NCBI RefSeq assembly: GCF_000424285.1
Contig: NZ_AUJP01000011.1
Location: 158,215-222,214, forward strand
DNA from: Butyrivibrio sp. MB2005
GTDB lineage: Bacteria; Bacillota; Clostridia; Lachnospirales; Lachnospiraceae
Length of the DNA stretch: 64,000 nucleotides
Direction of reading: 5' to 3'
Below are positions 1 to 7,875 of this stretch, in pieces. The translations under genes were made by a program, and so were the position numbers. Each line of letters starts with the position of its first letter. The stretch's first letter is position 1. The notes beneath the pieces are model-generated. The model saw only the letters and a program-made list of their open reading frames with translations, searched no databases and was not told where the DNA came from.

Positions 1-25
1 GAAGAATGCGATGAAGAGCTCATAA
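1..25 (+). CDS. 3' end of upstream gene, probably flgB (partial)
   Basis: The window opens inside a gene. Reading from base 2, the last codons give KNAMKSS and then a TAA stop at 23-25. A basic, short C-terminus of this kind fits the flagellar rod protein FlgB, which normally precedes flgC. A second reading (frame 1) stays open to a TAG at 49-51 and gives an acidic peptide. I prefer the first because of gene order and charge, but only a few codons are visible, so the identity rests on context. Confidence 0.35.
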
Positions 26-60
26 GCTGTGAGAATGCAGCAGAATCTTAGGAGGGGCTT

Positions 61-519
61 ATGATTAGTACCGGTAATATATTTGATTCTTTTAACATAA
101 ATTCATCGGGAATGACAGCAGAGCGTTTCCGTATGGATATTATTGCTGAGAATATCGCCAATGCCAATACCACAAGAGATGCTACCGGCGATGTTTATAC
201 CAGAAAGGTAGTTACCTTTACAGAGAAGGGTGTGCAGACACCTTTTTCCAAGATACTTAATGACAGACTGGATAAATACAGCGGAAGAGGCGTTAAGGTT
301 TCTTCTGTAAAGGATGATACCTGGACAGATTACAAGATGGTTTATGATCCGTCACATCCTGATGCAGATGAGTATGGCTATGTTACATATCCCAATGTGG
401 ATATCGTTACTGAGATGACCAACCTCATCGATGCACAGAGGGGCTATGAAGCCAATGCTACGGCATTTAGCGCCAGCAAATTCCTGATGACTCAGGGACT
501 TTCCATAGCTCAGTCATAA
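61..519 (+). CDS. flgC: Flagellar basal-body rod protein FlgC
   Basis: FlgC is a proximal rod subunit of the flagellar basal body, exported by the flagellar type III system. The 152-residue length is normal for the family. The N-terminal rod motif is visible around residues 17-36 (SSGMTAERFRMDIIAENIAN), and the C-terminal helix carries the usual EMTNLIDAQRGYEAN segment near residues 117-131. The two terminal helices are the parts that pack into the rod. A strong ribosome binding site (AGGAGGGG) lies 5-6 bases before the ATG. fliE follows after 20 bases, so the genes are cotranscribed. Confidence 0.97.
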   Translation: MISTGNIFDSFNINSSGMTAERFRMDIIAENIANANTTRDATGDVYTRKVVTFTEKGVQTPFSKILNDRLDKYSGRGVKVSSVKDDTWTDYKMVYDPSHPDADEYGYVTYPNVDIVTEMTNLIDAQRGYEANATAFSASKFLMTQGLSIAQS

Positions 520-539
520 TAATCATGGGGGATTAATTT

Positions 540-881
540 ATGGCAGATATTGATATCAGTCAGGTTAGAAATGTTCATTCAAGAGCTATACGTGATGCCG
601 AGAAGGCATATAGCACCATTACCAATCCTGTAGGGGACAGATTCGGCAATGATGGCTCTTTTACCAATATTTTCACAAGGGCAGTGGAGAACATCAATAC
701 TACCAATGCCTATCTGTCAGATGCCGAGAACGAAGAAATTAAATGGGCTCTTGGCGAGACTGACAACACACATGATCTCGGTATTGCTTTGCAAAAGGCT
801 GAGACAGCACTTCAGTATACCATTGCTGTTCGTGACAGGTTACTAACAGCCTATAGAGACATTATGAACATGCAGATATAA
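540..881 (+). CDS. fliE: Flagellar hook-basal body protein FliE
   Basis: FliE links the MS ring (FliF) to the proximal rod and is among the first substrates of the export apparatus. The protein has 113 residues, close to the usual 100-115. Its C-terminal half (ALGETDNTHDLGIALQKAET, then AVRDRLLTAYRDIMNMQI) matches the conserved helix of the family. A GGGGG-type ribosome binding site sits just before the ATG. Its usual partner fliF comes next, but a 185-bp structured gap separates them instead of the tight spacing seen elsewhere in the operon. Confidence 0.95.
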   Translation: MADIDISQVRNVHSRAIRDAEKAYSTITNPVGDRFGNDGSFTNIFTRAVENINTTNAYLSDAENEEIKWALGETDNTHDLGIALQKAETALQYTIAVRDRLLTAYRDIMNMQI

Positions 882-941
882 AGATTTCCAAAGTCCTAAG
901 TTTCCGTGCTTGCACTGGGAAACTTAGGACCTTGGAAATCT
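882..941 (+). terminator. Long near-perfect hairpin between fliE and fliF
   Basis: A 24-base arm (882-905) pairs with 918-941 with one A-C mismatch. The loop itself holds a GTGC/GCAC pair, so almost all 60 bases fold into one rod. It starts directly after the fliE stop codon. There is no T-run after it, so a simple intrinsic terminator is not well supported. An RNA processing or stability element, or an attenuator that sets the fliE to fliF ratio, is equally possible. Confidence 0.6.
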
Positions 942-962
942 AACAGACATGAGGAAGTAGCC

Positions 963-1035
963 GGATACGGCGGATTCCGAATGGCTGCAGGATTGCGAGA
1001 GCAGCTCGCTGCGTAGCAATCCGTATTATATCCAG
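963..1035 (+). other. Second structured segment before fliF
   Basis: GGATTGC at 990-996 pairs with GCAATCC at 1016-1022, and the enclosed bases contain GCAGC/GCTGC pairing. ATACGG at 965-970 could instead pair with CCGTAT at 1021-1026, which overlaps the first stem, so two folds compete. No ORF covers this stretch. The fliF ribosome binding site (GGGAGGAG) comes about 25 bases later. The function is unknown. Confidence 0.4.
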
Positions 1036-1066
1036 AGAACTAAAACATTTATGGGAGGAGAAAAGT

Positions 1067-2710
1067 ATGCGAGAACGTCTTTTGGAGCTCAGGGACCGTA
1101 TCCTTGAGTGGTTCGGACGCTTTACAATTAGACAGAAGACGCTGATGGCGGCTGCAGTCGCTGCCGTGCTCCTTACGGTTATTATTCTTGCTACGGTTCT
1201 GAACCAACCGAAGTATGTACCACTTGTTACTGCTGAGACCACCAAGCAGTCAGCTGAGATTGTAGAGCTTCTTGATGAAAATAATATAGATTACAGGTTG
1301 TCTGAGGATGTACTTAGATTCGAAGTACTTGATAAGCAGGAGACCACAGCTACACTGCTTCTTGCACAGAATGATATTCAGGCAACATCTTACAGTATTG
1401 AGAACGTAACTGATTCCAGCTTTTCCACTACAGAATCAGATAAGCAGAAAAGATATGTAAAATACCTTGAAGATAAGCTTGAGAACGAATTTATTGAAGA
1501 GTTCGATGCTATCGAGAAAGCAAGGGTAAAACTGTCTATTCCCGTCAATGACGGTACGCTTCTTTCCAAAAACGAAGAAGCTTCAGCAAGTATCATACTT
1601 AGATTGAAAGATCCCGATGCCTTTAACGAGGACAATGCAGCATACCTCGCAAAGGCTGTTTCTGTTGCACTTGGTAATAAGACCACAGATAATATCGTGA
1701 TCATGGACAGCGAGAGCAATATGCTGTTCTCGGGAACAGAAGAGGCATCTGCTTCCGGTCTTGCAAGTACCCAGCTTACAGCCAAGACCAAGGCTGAGCA
1801 GGCGATTCGTGCTGAGATAAAGCGTGTGCTTTCCGGAACCAATCTTTACAACAGCGTAGAGGTTGCAAGTAATCTTGTAATTGATTTTTCAAATAAAGAG
1901 ACCACAACTCACAGATATTATCCTGCAGATGATCAGACACAGGGTGTTCTGAGTCACGAGGATGTTTATAATGCTGAGAATGTCAACGGTACTGGTGGTA
2001 TTCCCGGAACAGATACCAACAATGATGATGAGACCACGTACATGCTTCAGGATAACGAGCAGTCATCATCTACCGTAAGTGAAGAATCAAGAGATTATCT
2101 TCCTAACGAGGAGATCACCAATGAGAAGACTCCCGCAGGCAAGATCAATTATGAGGAATCATCTATTTCCGTAACGGCTATCAGATACGTCATCTACAAT
2201 CAGGATGATTATAAGCCTGAAGATCACGGTGACCTTACCTGGGAGGAATTCAAGAGACAGACAGGAGTTACTCCCACTGAGGTTTCTGATGATATTATCA
2301 ATATCGTTTCCAAGGCCAGCGGTATCGATTCCACCAGAATTTCAATGACAGCTTACGATCAGCCCGAGTTCTTTGATTCCGAGGCTGCTGCGTTGTCATT
2401 TACCGATATTCTTCAGATCATACTTATTCTTCTTATTCTTGGACTTCTTGGATTTGTTATTTACAGAAGTATCAGAATCAGAAAAGAAGAGATTGAGATC
2501 GAAGAGGCTGAGGATGAAGAGCTTCCGGAGGAGCTTTCTGTTGAGGAGCTTTTGGAGTCGCAGCCTGAAGAATTTGTTGATGAGCTTGCCGAGATTTCCA
2601 TGGATGAGGGAAGTGAGACCCTTCGTCTTATTGAGAAATTTATCGAGGAGAATCCGGAAGCTGCAGCTATCCTTCTTAGGAACTGGCTGAAAGAAGATTA
2701 TGATATGTAA
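1067..2710 (+). CDS. fliF: Flagellar MS-ring protein FliF
   Basis: FliF forms the MS ring in the cytoplasmic membrane, on which the switch, rod and export gate assemble. The 547-residue protein has a first membrane helix at about residues 26-45, a periplasmic YscJ/FliF ring domain after it, a polar linker near 300-360, and a second membrane helix at about 444-470. It ends in an acidic cytoplasmic tail (about 515-547, with LRNWLKED) that binds FliG, the product of the next gene. The length is typical. A GGGAGGAG site precedes the ATG. Confidence 0.97.
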   Translation: MRERLLELRDRILEWFGRFTIRQKTLMAAAVAAVLLTVIILATVLNQPKYVPLVTAETTKQSAEIVELLDENNIDYRLSEDVLRFEVLDKQETTATLLLAQNDIQATSYSIENVTDSSFSTTESDKQKRYVKYLEDKLENEFIEEFDAIEKARVKLSIPVNDGTLLSKNEEASASIILRLKDPDAFNEDNAAYLAKAVSVALGNKTTDNIVIMDSESNMLFSGTEEASASGLASTQLTAKTKAEQAIRAEIKRVLSGTNLYNSVEVASNLVIDFSNKETTTHRYYPADDQTQGVLSHEDVYNAENVNGTGGIPGTDTNNDDETTYMLQDNEQSSSTVSEESRDYLPNEEITNEKTPAGKINYEESSISVTAIRYVIYNQDDYKPEDHGDLTWEEFKRQTGVTPTEVSDDIINIVSKASGIDSTRISMTAYDQPEFFDSEAAALSFTDILQIILILLILGLLGFVIYRSIRIRKEEIEIEEAEDEELPEELSVEELLESQPEEFVDELAEISMDEGSETLRLIEKFIEENPEAAAILLRNWLKEDYDM

Positions 2711-2742
2711 AGAACCTAAAAATACTTGAGGGGAGAGAGACC

Positions 2743-3843
2743 ATGGCAATAGATGGGGAAGAATTTGATGATGATTTAGACGAAGGTACAGGTGGTGCGG
2801 CTCCCGGCGGTATGCCTGCTGCAAATTATGATCCTGCGCTGACAGCTAATCTTTCCGGTACTCAGAAGGCTGCAATCCTTTTGATTGCCCTTGGACCGGA
2901 GAAGTCCTCTGCTATATTCAAGCATCTTAAAGAGGACGAGATCGAGGAACTTACGCTTGAAATTGCAAATACCAGAAGCGTAACACCTCAGGTTAAGGAT
3001 GCGATAATTGAAGAGTTCTACGGAATCTGCCTCGCTCAGCAGTATATAGCTGAGGGTGGTATTAACTATGCCAAGGAACTTCTTGAAAAAGCCCTTGGTG
3101 AAGACAAGGCAATGGATGTTATCAGTAAGCTGACAGCATCATTGCAGGTTAAACCCTTCGAGTTTATTCGAAAGGCAGATCCTTCACAGCTCCTTACTTT
3201 CATTCAGGACGAGCATCCGCAGACCATCGCACTTGTTATGTCCTATATGTCGCCTTCACAGAGTGCGCTCATTCTCGGTGCACTGCCTCCTGAAAGACAG
3301 GCAGATGTTGCGAAGCGTATCGCTACCATGGACAGAACAAGTCCTGATACCATCAAGGATGTTGAGCGAGTACTTGAGACCAAGCTTTCAGCTCTTGTTA
3401 ATCAAGATTACACTGTTGTCGGCGGTGTTGATGCTGTTGTTGAAATCCTCAATACAGTTGACCGTGCAACAGAAAAACATATTATGGAGACTTTGGAAAT
3501 CGAGCAGCCTGAACTTGCTGATGAGATCAGAAAGAAGATGTTCGTGTTCGAGGATATCCTTCTTCTGGACGACCGTGCTATTCAGCGTGTGCTGCGTGAT
3601 GTTGATAATGCAGACCTCGGTCTTGCATGTAAGGGCTCTACAGAAGCTGTTCAGACCGCTATCTTCAACAACCTGTCCAAGCGTCTTGCTGCTATGATCA
3701 AGGAAGATATGGACTTCATGGGACCTGTTCGTATGAAGGATGTTGAAGAAGCTCAGCAGAAGATTGTTAATATTATCCGTAAGCTGGAAGACTCCGGAGA
3801 AATTGTAATCTCCAGAGGCGGAGGTGATGATCTGGTTGTCTAA
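2743..3843 (+). CDS. fliG: Flagellar motor switch protein FliG
   Basis: FliG is the rotor protein that contacts the stator and carries the N, middle and C domains of the C-ring. The middle-domain motif DEHPQTIALVMSYM and the C-terminal torque-helix region (MFVFEDILLLDDRAIQRVL) are both visible. At 366 residues it is about 25-30 residues longer than most homologues because of an acidic, Gly-rich N-terminal extension (residues 1-30). Its 3' end overlaps the probable start of fliH by 8 bases, which suggests translational coupling. Confidence 0.97.
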   Translation: MAIDGEEFDDDLDEGTGGAAPGGMPAANYDPALTANLSGTQKAAILLIALGPEKSSAIFKHLKEDEIEELTLEIANTRSVTPQVKDAIIEEFYGICLAQQYIAEGGINYAKELLEKALGEDKAMDVISKLTASLQVKPFEFIRKADPSQLLTFIQDEHPQTIALVMSYMSPSQSALILGALPPERQADVAKRIATMDRTSPDTIKDVERVLETKLSALVNQDYTVVGGVDAVVEILNTVDRATEKHIMETLEIEQPELADEIRKKMFVFEDILLLDDRAIQRVLRDVDNADLGLACKGSTEAVQTAIFNNLSKRLAAMIKEDMDFMGPVRMKDVEEAQQKIVNIIRKLEDSGEIVISRGGGDDLVV

Positions 3844-4951
3844 TTCGTCGAATCTTTTTAAAGCCGGCTGGATCATGGTCGATGAATCGGAAAAGCGCAT
3901 AATCGACAATAATGAGCTGGCAAACAAAAAAATAGAGGCGCATCAGGAAGAAGAGGCCAGACGTCTTCTTGCGGCGAAACAGGAAAACGGCGAAGACGTA
4001 GTGTTCGACGGTTTTTCTGATGGGTTTTCGGAGGGTATCGGATATGATCAGATAGATGCCTTCGATGACAGTCAGAATATCATAGGTGCCGGTTCACCTG
4101 AATTCATGGAAGGCATGGATGGCGAGGGTTTTGACCCAATGATGACAGAGATGCCGGATATGTCTCAGATGTCGGAAGAGGTTATGCCTGATGATGGCAT
4201 GCAGAATCAGTTTCAGGATGGATATTTTGATGAATCTCAGGGAATGTCCGATGAGGATATGAACCTTGGAATGGAAATGGAAGAGCCACCTGCTTCGGAG
4301 ATGATTCCCGAAGAACCTCAGTTTAACCTGGATGAGATACAGGCTCAGATTGATGAGCAGCTTAGAATGGCTGATGAACAGGCTAAACAGATAGTAGCCG
4401 ACGCTCAGGCCCAGGCTGAGGAGATTAGGAATCAGGCCCAGGAAGAAGGCAAGGCTGCCGGCTATGAAGAAGGCTATCAGCAGGGAATTGCAGAGGCAGA
4501 GCAGCTAAAAGCTGATGCACAGGCTGAGATAGAAGAAGAGAAAAATAAACTTCAGGCAGATTTTCAGCAGCTTATAAATACCATAGAGCCAGATATGGTA
4601 GATGCTCTTACAAGTGTTTATGAGCATGTTTTCAATGTTGAATTCAAGGACAATAAGGACATAATCCTCCATCTTATCAGAACTACACTTAGTAAGATGG
4701 ATAGCGGAATCAGTATAATCCTTCACATCTCATCCGATGATTACGATCTTGTAAGTGATGAGAAGCCCTCTCTTGAGGAGGCTATGGCCAGTCCCAATTC
4801 CACTTTGGAGATAATTGAGGACCCGCTTTTGAAGGAAAATGAATGCATTATAGAATCCGAGGGAGGCGTTTTTGACTGCTCTCTTGGAGTTGAATTATCG
4901 GAGCTTGCAAGGAAGCTTAAGCTTCTTTCCTACGATAGGAGTAAGCGTTAA
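3836..4951 (+). CDS. fliH: Flagellar assembly protein FliH (export ATPase regulator)
   Basis: FliH binds the export ATPase FliI and docks it to the C-ring and export gate. I place the start at TTG 3836: GGAGGTGAT at 3820-3828 lies 11 bases upstream, and the resulting N-terminus (SNSSNLFKAGW, then IIDNNELA) resembles the opening of clostridial FliH proteins. ATG 3875 is a shorter alternative with no good ribosome site. The first 160 residues are acidic and Met-rich. A long coiled coil follows (about 165-240), then the conserved C-terminal domain. fliI starts on the stop codon (TAATG), so translation is coupled. Confidence 0.88.
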   Translation: MSNSSNLFKAGWIMVDESEKRIIDNNELANKKIEAHQEEEARRLLAAKQENGEDVVFDGFSDGFSEGIGYDQIDAFDDSQNIIGAGSPEFMEGMDGEGFDPMMTEMPDMSQMSEEVMPDDGMQNQFQDGYFDESQGMSDEDMNLGMEMEEPPASEMIPEEPQFNLDEIQAQIDEQLRMADEQAKQIVADAQAQAEEIRNQAQEEGKAAGYEEGYQQGIAEAEQLKADAQAEIEEEKNKLQADFQQLINTIEPDMVDALTSVYEHVFNVEFKDNKDIILHLIRTTLSKMDSGISIILHISSDDYDLVSDEKPSLEEAMASPNSTLEIIEDPLLKENECIIESEGGVFDCSLGVELSELARKLKLLSYDRSKR

Positions 4952-6309
4952 TGTCTAGCGGTATTGTTGATTATTCAAAATACAAAAAGCTTAGCAACAA
5001 CGTGTTCTATAAAGTCAGAGGCAAGGTAGTTAATGTTGTTGGGCTTACCATAGAGTCTGCAGGACCTGAAGCTAAAATGGGTGATATCTGCTATATCTAT
5101 CCCAAGAGAAAAGAGGGTGAAGATACAGTAAGACCATCCGGCAAAGGCACCATGGCTGAGGTAGTTGGTTTCAGGGACAACCATGTACTTTTGATGCCTT
5201 ATGAAAACACAAGTGGTATCGGAAGCGGAAGTATCGTTGAGAATACGGACTCACCACTTAGAGTTAATGTGGGCGAGGGTCTTCTTGGGAAAACACTGGA
5301 CGGTCTTGGAAGAATAGATGGTACCAACTATGGAAAAGGTGTTCATCTTGAAAACGGTATAGCCTATTCAGTTGAGAATCAGCCTCCGGATCCCATGACA
5401 AGAGATCCGATTTCAGATGTATTATCCCTTGGAGTTAAGGCAGTTGACGGACTTTTAACTGTAGGTAAGGGACAGCGTATAGGTATTTTTGCAGGTTCAG
5501 GTGTTGGTAAATCAACCCTTATGGGTATGTTTGCAAGGAATACCAATGCAGATATAAATGTAATTGCTCTGATTGGAGAGCGAGGCAGGGAGGTCAGAGA
5601 GTTCATAGAGCGTGACCTTGGACCTGAAGGTATGGAGAGATCCATAGTGGTGGTTGCCACCAGTGATAAGCCGGCACTAGAACGACTTAAGGCTGCCAAG
5701 ACTGCAACCTCCATAGCAGAGTATTTCAGAGATAAGGGTAAGGATGTTCTTTTGATGATGGACTCACTTACACGTTTCTCAATGGCGCAGCGAGAGATAG
5801 GTCTTGCCAGTGGCGAGCCCCCTGTTTCAAGAGGTTATCCGCCAAGTGTATATGCGGAGATGCCAAAGCTTCTTGAAAGAGCAGGCAAATCCAGAAAGGG
5901 CTCTATTACAGGACTGTATACAGTACTTGTAGATGGTGATGATTTTAACGAGCCTATTACGGATACCGCAAGAGGTATTCTCGACGGACATATTGTACTT
6001 AACCGTAAGCTTGCTCAAAAGAATCACTATCCTGCCATAGATGTTCTTGCCAGTATTTCCAGATGTATGAGCGCTATTGCACCTCAGGAGCAGAAGAAGG
6101 CTGCAGGTAAGCTTAAGAATGTTCTTGCAACATATAATGACGCTGAGGATCTGATAAACATCGGCGCATATAAGAGCGGTGCCAATAAAAATATTGATTA
6201 TGCCGTATCCAAAATAGATGCGGTTAATGCTTTTTTGATGCAGGAGACAGATGAGAAGTTCTCCTATGAAGAAGTAGTTGATATGCTTGAGAGACTGTTC
6301 TCTGACTGA
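4951..6309 (+). CDS. fliI: Flagellum-specific export ATPase FliI
   Basis: FliI is the F1-beta-like ATPase that energises early steps of flagellar protein export. The Walker A loop AGSGVGKST lies at residues 181-189. It is followed by the family segment ALIGERGREVREF and the Walker B stretch DVLLMMDSLTRF. The 452-residue length is typical. The ATG overlaps the fliH stop codon. Flagellar rather than F1 or V-type identity follows from the position between fliH and fliJ. Confidence 0.97.
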   Translation: MSSGIVDYSKYKKLSNNVFYKVRGKVVNVVGLTIESAGPEAKMGDICYIYPKRKEGEDTVRPSGKGTMAEVVGFRDNHVLLMPYENTSGIGSGSIVENTDSPLRVNVGEGLLGKTLDGLGRIDGTNYGKGVHLENGIAYSVENQPPDPMTRDPISDVLSLGVKAVDGLLTVGKGQRIGIFAGSGVGKSTLMGMFARNTNADINVIALIGERGREVREFIERDLGPEGMERSIVVVATSDKPALERLKAAKTATSIAEYFRDKGKDVLLMMDSLTRFSMAQREIGLASGEPPVSRGYPPSVYAEMPKLLERAGKSRKGSITGLYTVLVDGDDFNEPITDTARGILDGHIVLNRKLAQKNHYPAIDVLASISRCMSAIAPQEQKKAAGKLKNVLATYNDAEDLINIGAYKSGANKNIDYAVSKIDAVNAFLMQETDEKFSYEEVVDMLERLFSD

Positions 6310-6328
6310 TTAGTGGTAGGTAGGTTTT

Positions 6329-6787
6329 ATGCCCAGATTCAATTATAAACTGCAGGGTGTCCTCAATCTGAGAATTCAGCAGGAAGAGCAGGCAAAATCT
6401 GATTTCTCTGTGGCTAACAAGGAACTGAACGATCAGCTGGATATTCTGAATGAACTAAAAAAACGCCAGCAAGGCTATATACAGGAAGGTTATATGCTTA
6501 GAAGCTCTGCCGTTATGGATGTTCAGGCCATCATGGATAATAACTATGCTGAGAAGCAGATGGAAGTCATGATCTTAGACCAGGAGCATGTCATAGAGCG
6601 CTATGAAGCTAGGTATGAAATGGCCAGAATTAAGCTCACCAGAGCGATTCAGGAGCGCAAAATGCAGGAAAGACTCAGGGAAAGAGCCTTTGAACAGTAC
6701 GTGGAAGAAGAAAAAGAAGCTGAATCCAAAGAAATGGATGAGAGAACAAGCTTTACTTATACCAGACGATCCAGAGAGGGTAACTAA
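6329..6787 (+). CDS. fliJ: Flagellar export chaperone FliJ
   Basis: FliJ is a coiled-coil protein that acts as the stalk of the FliI hexamer and activates the export gate. The 152-residue product is almost entirely charged helix, starting PRFNYKLQGVLNLRIQQEEQ, which matches the typical FliJ N-terminus. Sequence conservation in this family is low, so the call rests on length, coiled-coil character and position after fliI. The stop codon overlaps the next start (TAATG). Confidence 0.92.
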   Translation: MPRFNYKLQGVLNLRIQQEEQAKSDFSVANKELNDQLDILNELKKRQQGYIQEGYMLRSSAVMDVQAIMDNNYAEKQMEVMILDQEHVIERYEARYEMARIKLTRAIQERKMQERLRERAFEQYVEEEKEAESKEMDERTSFTYTRRSREGN

Positions 6788-7755
6788 TGGCTGAAGAAAT
6801 ACTTAATGAAAATTCGGTTTTGCCACCGCCGGATGGTGATGATAAAGCCGCCAGAAAAAAATTAAAAGAAGACCGTAAAGCCCTCAGAAAAGAACTGAAG
6901 GAGCAGAAAAAAGCTGCGAAGAAACGCCAGGAAGAGCTTGCTGAGAGAAGAGCTGAGCTCAACGGAGATGACGGCGGCGGAGTAGCTACGCTTGTTGTAA
7001 CATTTTTCATTATCCTGATATGGCTGATAATTATGGTCATGCTTATAAAAATGGATGTTGGCGGATTCGGATCCAATGTCCTTGCTCCGATAATAGGTGA
7101 TATCCCCGGAATAAACAGAATACTTCCGGAAGGAAGCTATACAATACAGGAAGATGCGCCTGAAACTGCAGTGTCCGACGGTGAAACTGAAGCACTAGCC
7201 AACAGCCTTGAAGAAGCAAACATTTATATCAAGCGACTTGAGAATGAGCTTCGAAAGGAAATGGAAGACAATCAGACCCTGCAGGAGGAAAATGAGAAGC
7301 TCCAGGCAGAGGTAGCAAGACTTGAGCCCTTCGAAGAGGAGCAGGCACAATTTGAAGCAGAGAAGGAAGAGTTTTACAAGAACATTGTCTATGCAGACAA
7401 TGCGCCTGATCCTACAGAATTTCAGAAATACTACGAGCTTATAGAACCTGATATAGCTGCACAGATATATGCTCAGATTCTTCAAAAGCAGTCTGATGAC
7501 AAAGAGCTTGAACAGTATGTAAAAGCATATTCATCCATGAAGGCCAAGGAAGCAGCGGCTATCTTTGATAAGATGATGGAGAATGACACCGGTGATGCTG
7601 TAAGACTTATATCCAAGATACTTTGGGAGATGAGTGCTGAGAACAGAGGTGCCATCCTTGATAAGATGACGGAAGAGTATGCAGGTAAGGTTACGGATTA
7701 TATGGAGCCCAAGGCACATACCGCATCGGTTTCCGGTATAACGACAGGAAATTAA
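6787..7755 (+). CDS. MotE-like flagellar membrane protein with MgtE-N-type domain
   Basis: The 322-residue protein has a highly charged cytoplasmic N-terminus (1-60), one membrane helix at about 66-87, a coiled coil (about 140-195) and a C-terminal helical domain that resembles the MgtE N domain and the FliG middle domain. Proteins of this layout sit between fliJ and fliK in many Firmicutes and are called MotE or YlxF-like. They are thought to stabilise stator or rod assembly. The exact role here is inferred from context. It overlaps the fliJ stop codon, and a 111-bp gap with a promoter candidate follows. Confidence 0.8.
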   Translation: MAEEILNENSVLPPPDGDDKAARKKLKEDRKALRKELKEQKKAAKKRQEELAERRAELNGDDGGGVATLVVTFFIILIWLIIMVMLIKMDVGGFGSNVLAPIIGDIPGINRILPEGSYTIQEDAPETAVSDGETEALANSLEEANIYIKRLENELRKEMEDNQTLQEENEKLQAEVARLEPFEEEQAQFEAEKEEFYKNIVYADNAPDPTEFQKYYELIEPDIAAQIYAQILQKQSDDKELEQYVKAYSSMKAKEAAAIFDKMMENDTGDAVRLISKILWEMSAENRGAILDKMTEEYAGKVTDYMEPKAHTASVSGITTGN

Positions 7756-7780
7756 ATAATTTATAATCTTTTAATATTTT

Positions 7781-7828
7781 TCGGCCGTGTGGGTTAAGTT
7801 TTTATCCCTACGGCCGATATATTTTTTG
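7781..7828 (+). terminator. Hairpin with T-rich tail between the motE-like gene and fliK
   Basis: TCGGCCGT at 7781-7788 and the following GGG pair with CCC and ACGGCCGA at 7806-7817. A T-rich run (ATATATTTTTT) follows at 7818-7827. This has the form of an intrinsic terminator. The same bases also contain a sigma-28-type promoter, so the element may stop readthrough transcripts from upstream while starting a new one. Confidence 0.5.
7794..7820 (+). promoter_or_regulatory. Sigma-28 (SigD/FliA) promoter candidate for fliK-flgD-flgE
   Basis: TTAAGTTT at 7794-7801, an 11-base spacer, then GCCGATAT at 7813-7820. This is within one base of the sigma-28 -35 consensus TAAAGTTT at the consensus spacing, and the -10 element is a perfect match to the Bacillus SigD form. 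Transcription would start about 40 bases before the fliK start codon. The cognate sigma factor gene, fliA, is in this window at 34149. Confidence 0.72.
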
Positions 7829-7875
7829 TAGAAGTATGCGCATACTAAACATAAAAGAAAGGAGGAATGCAGTAC

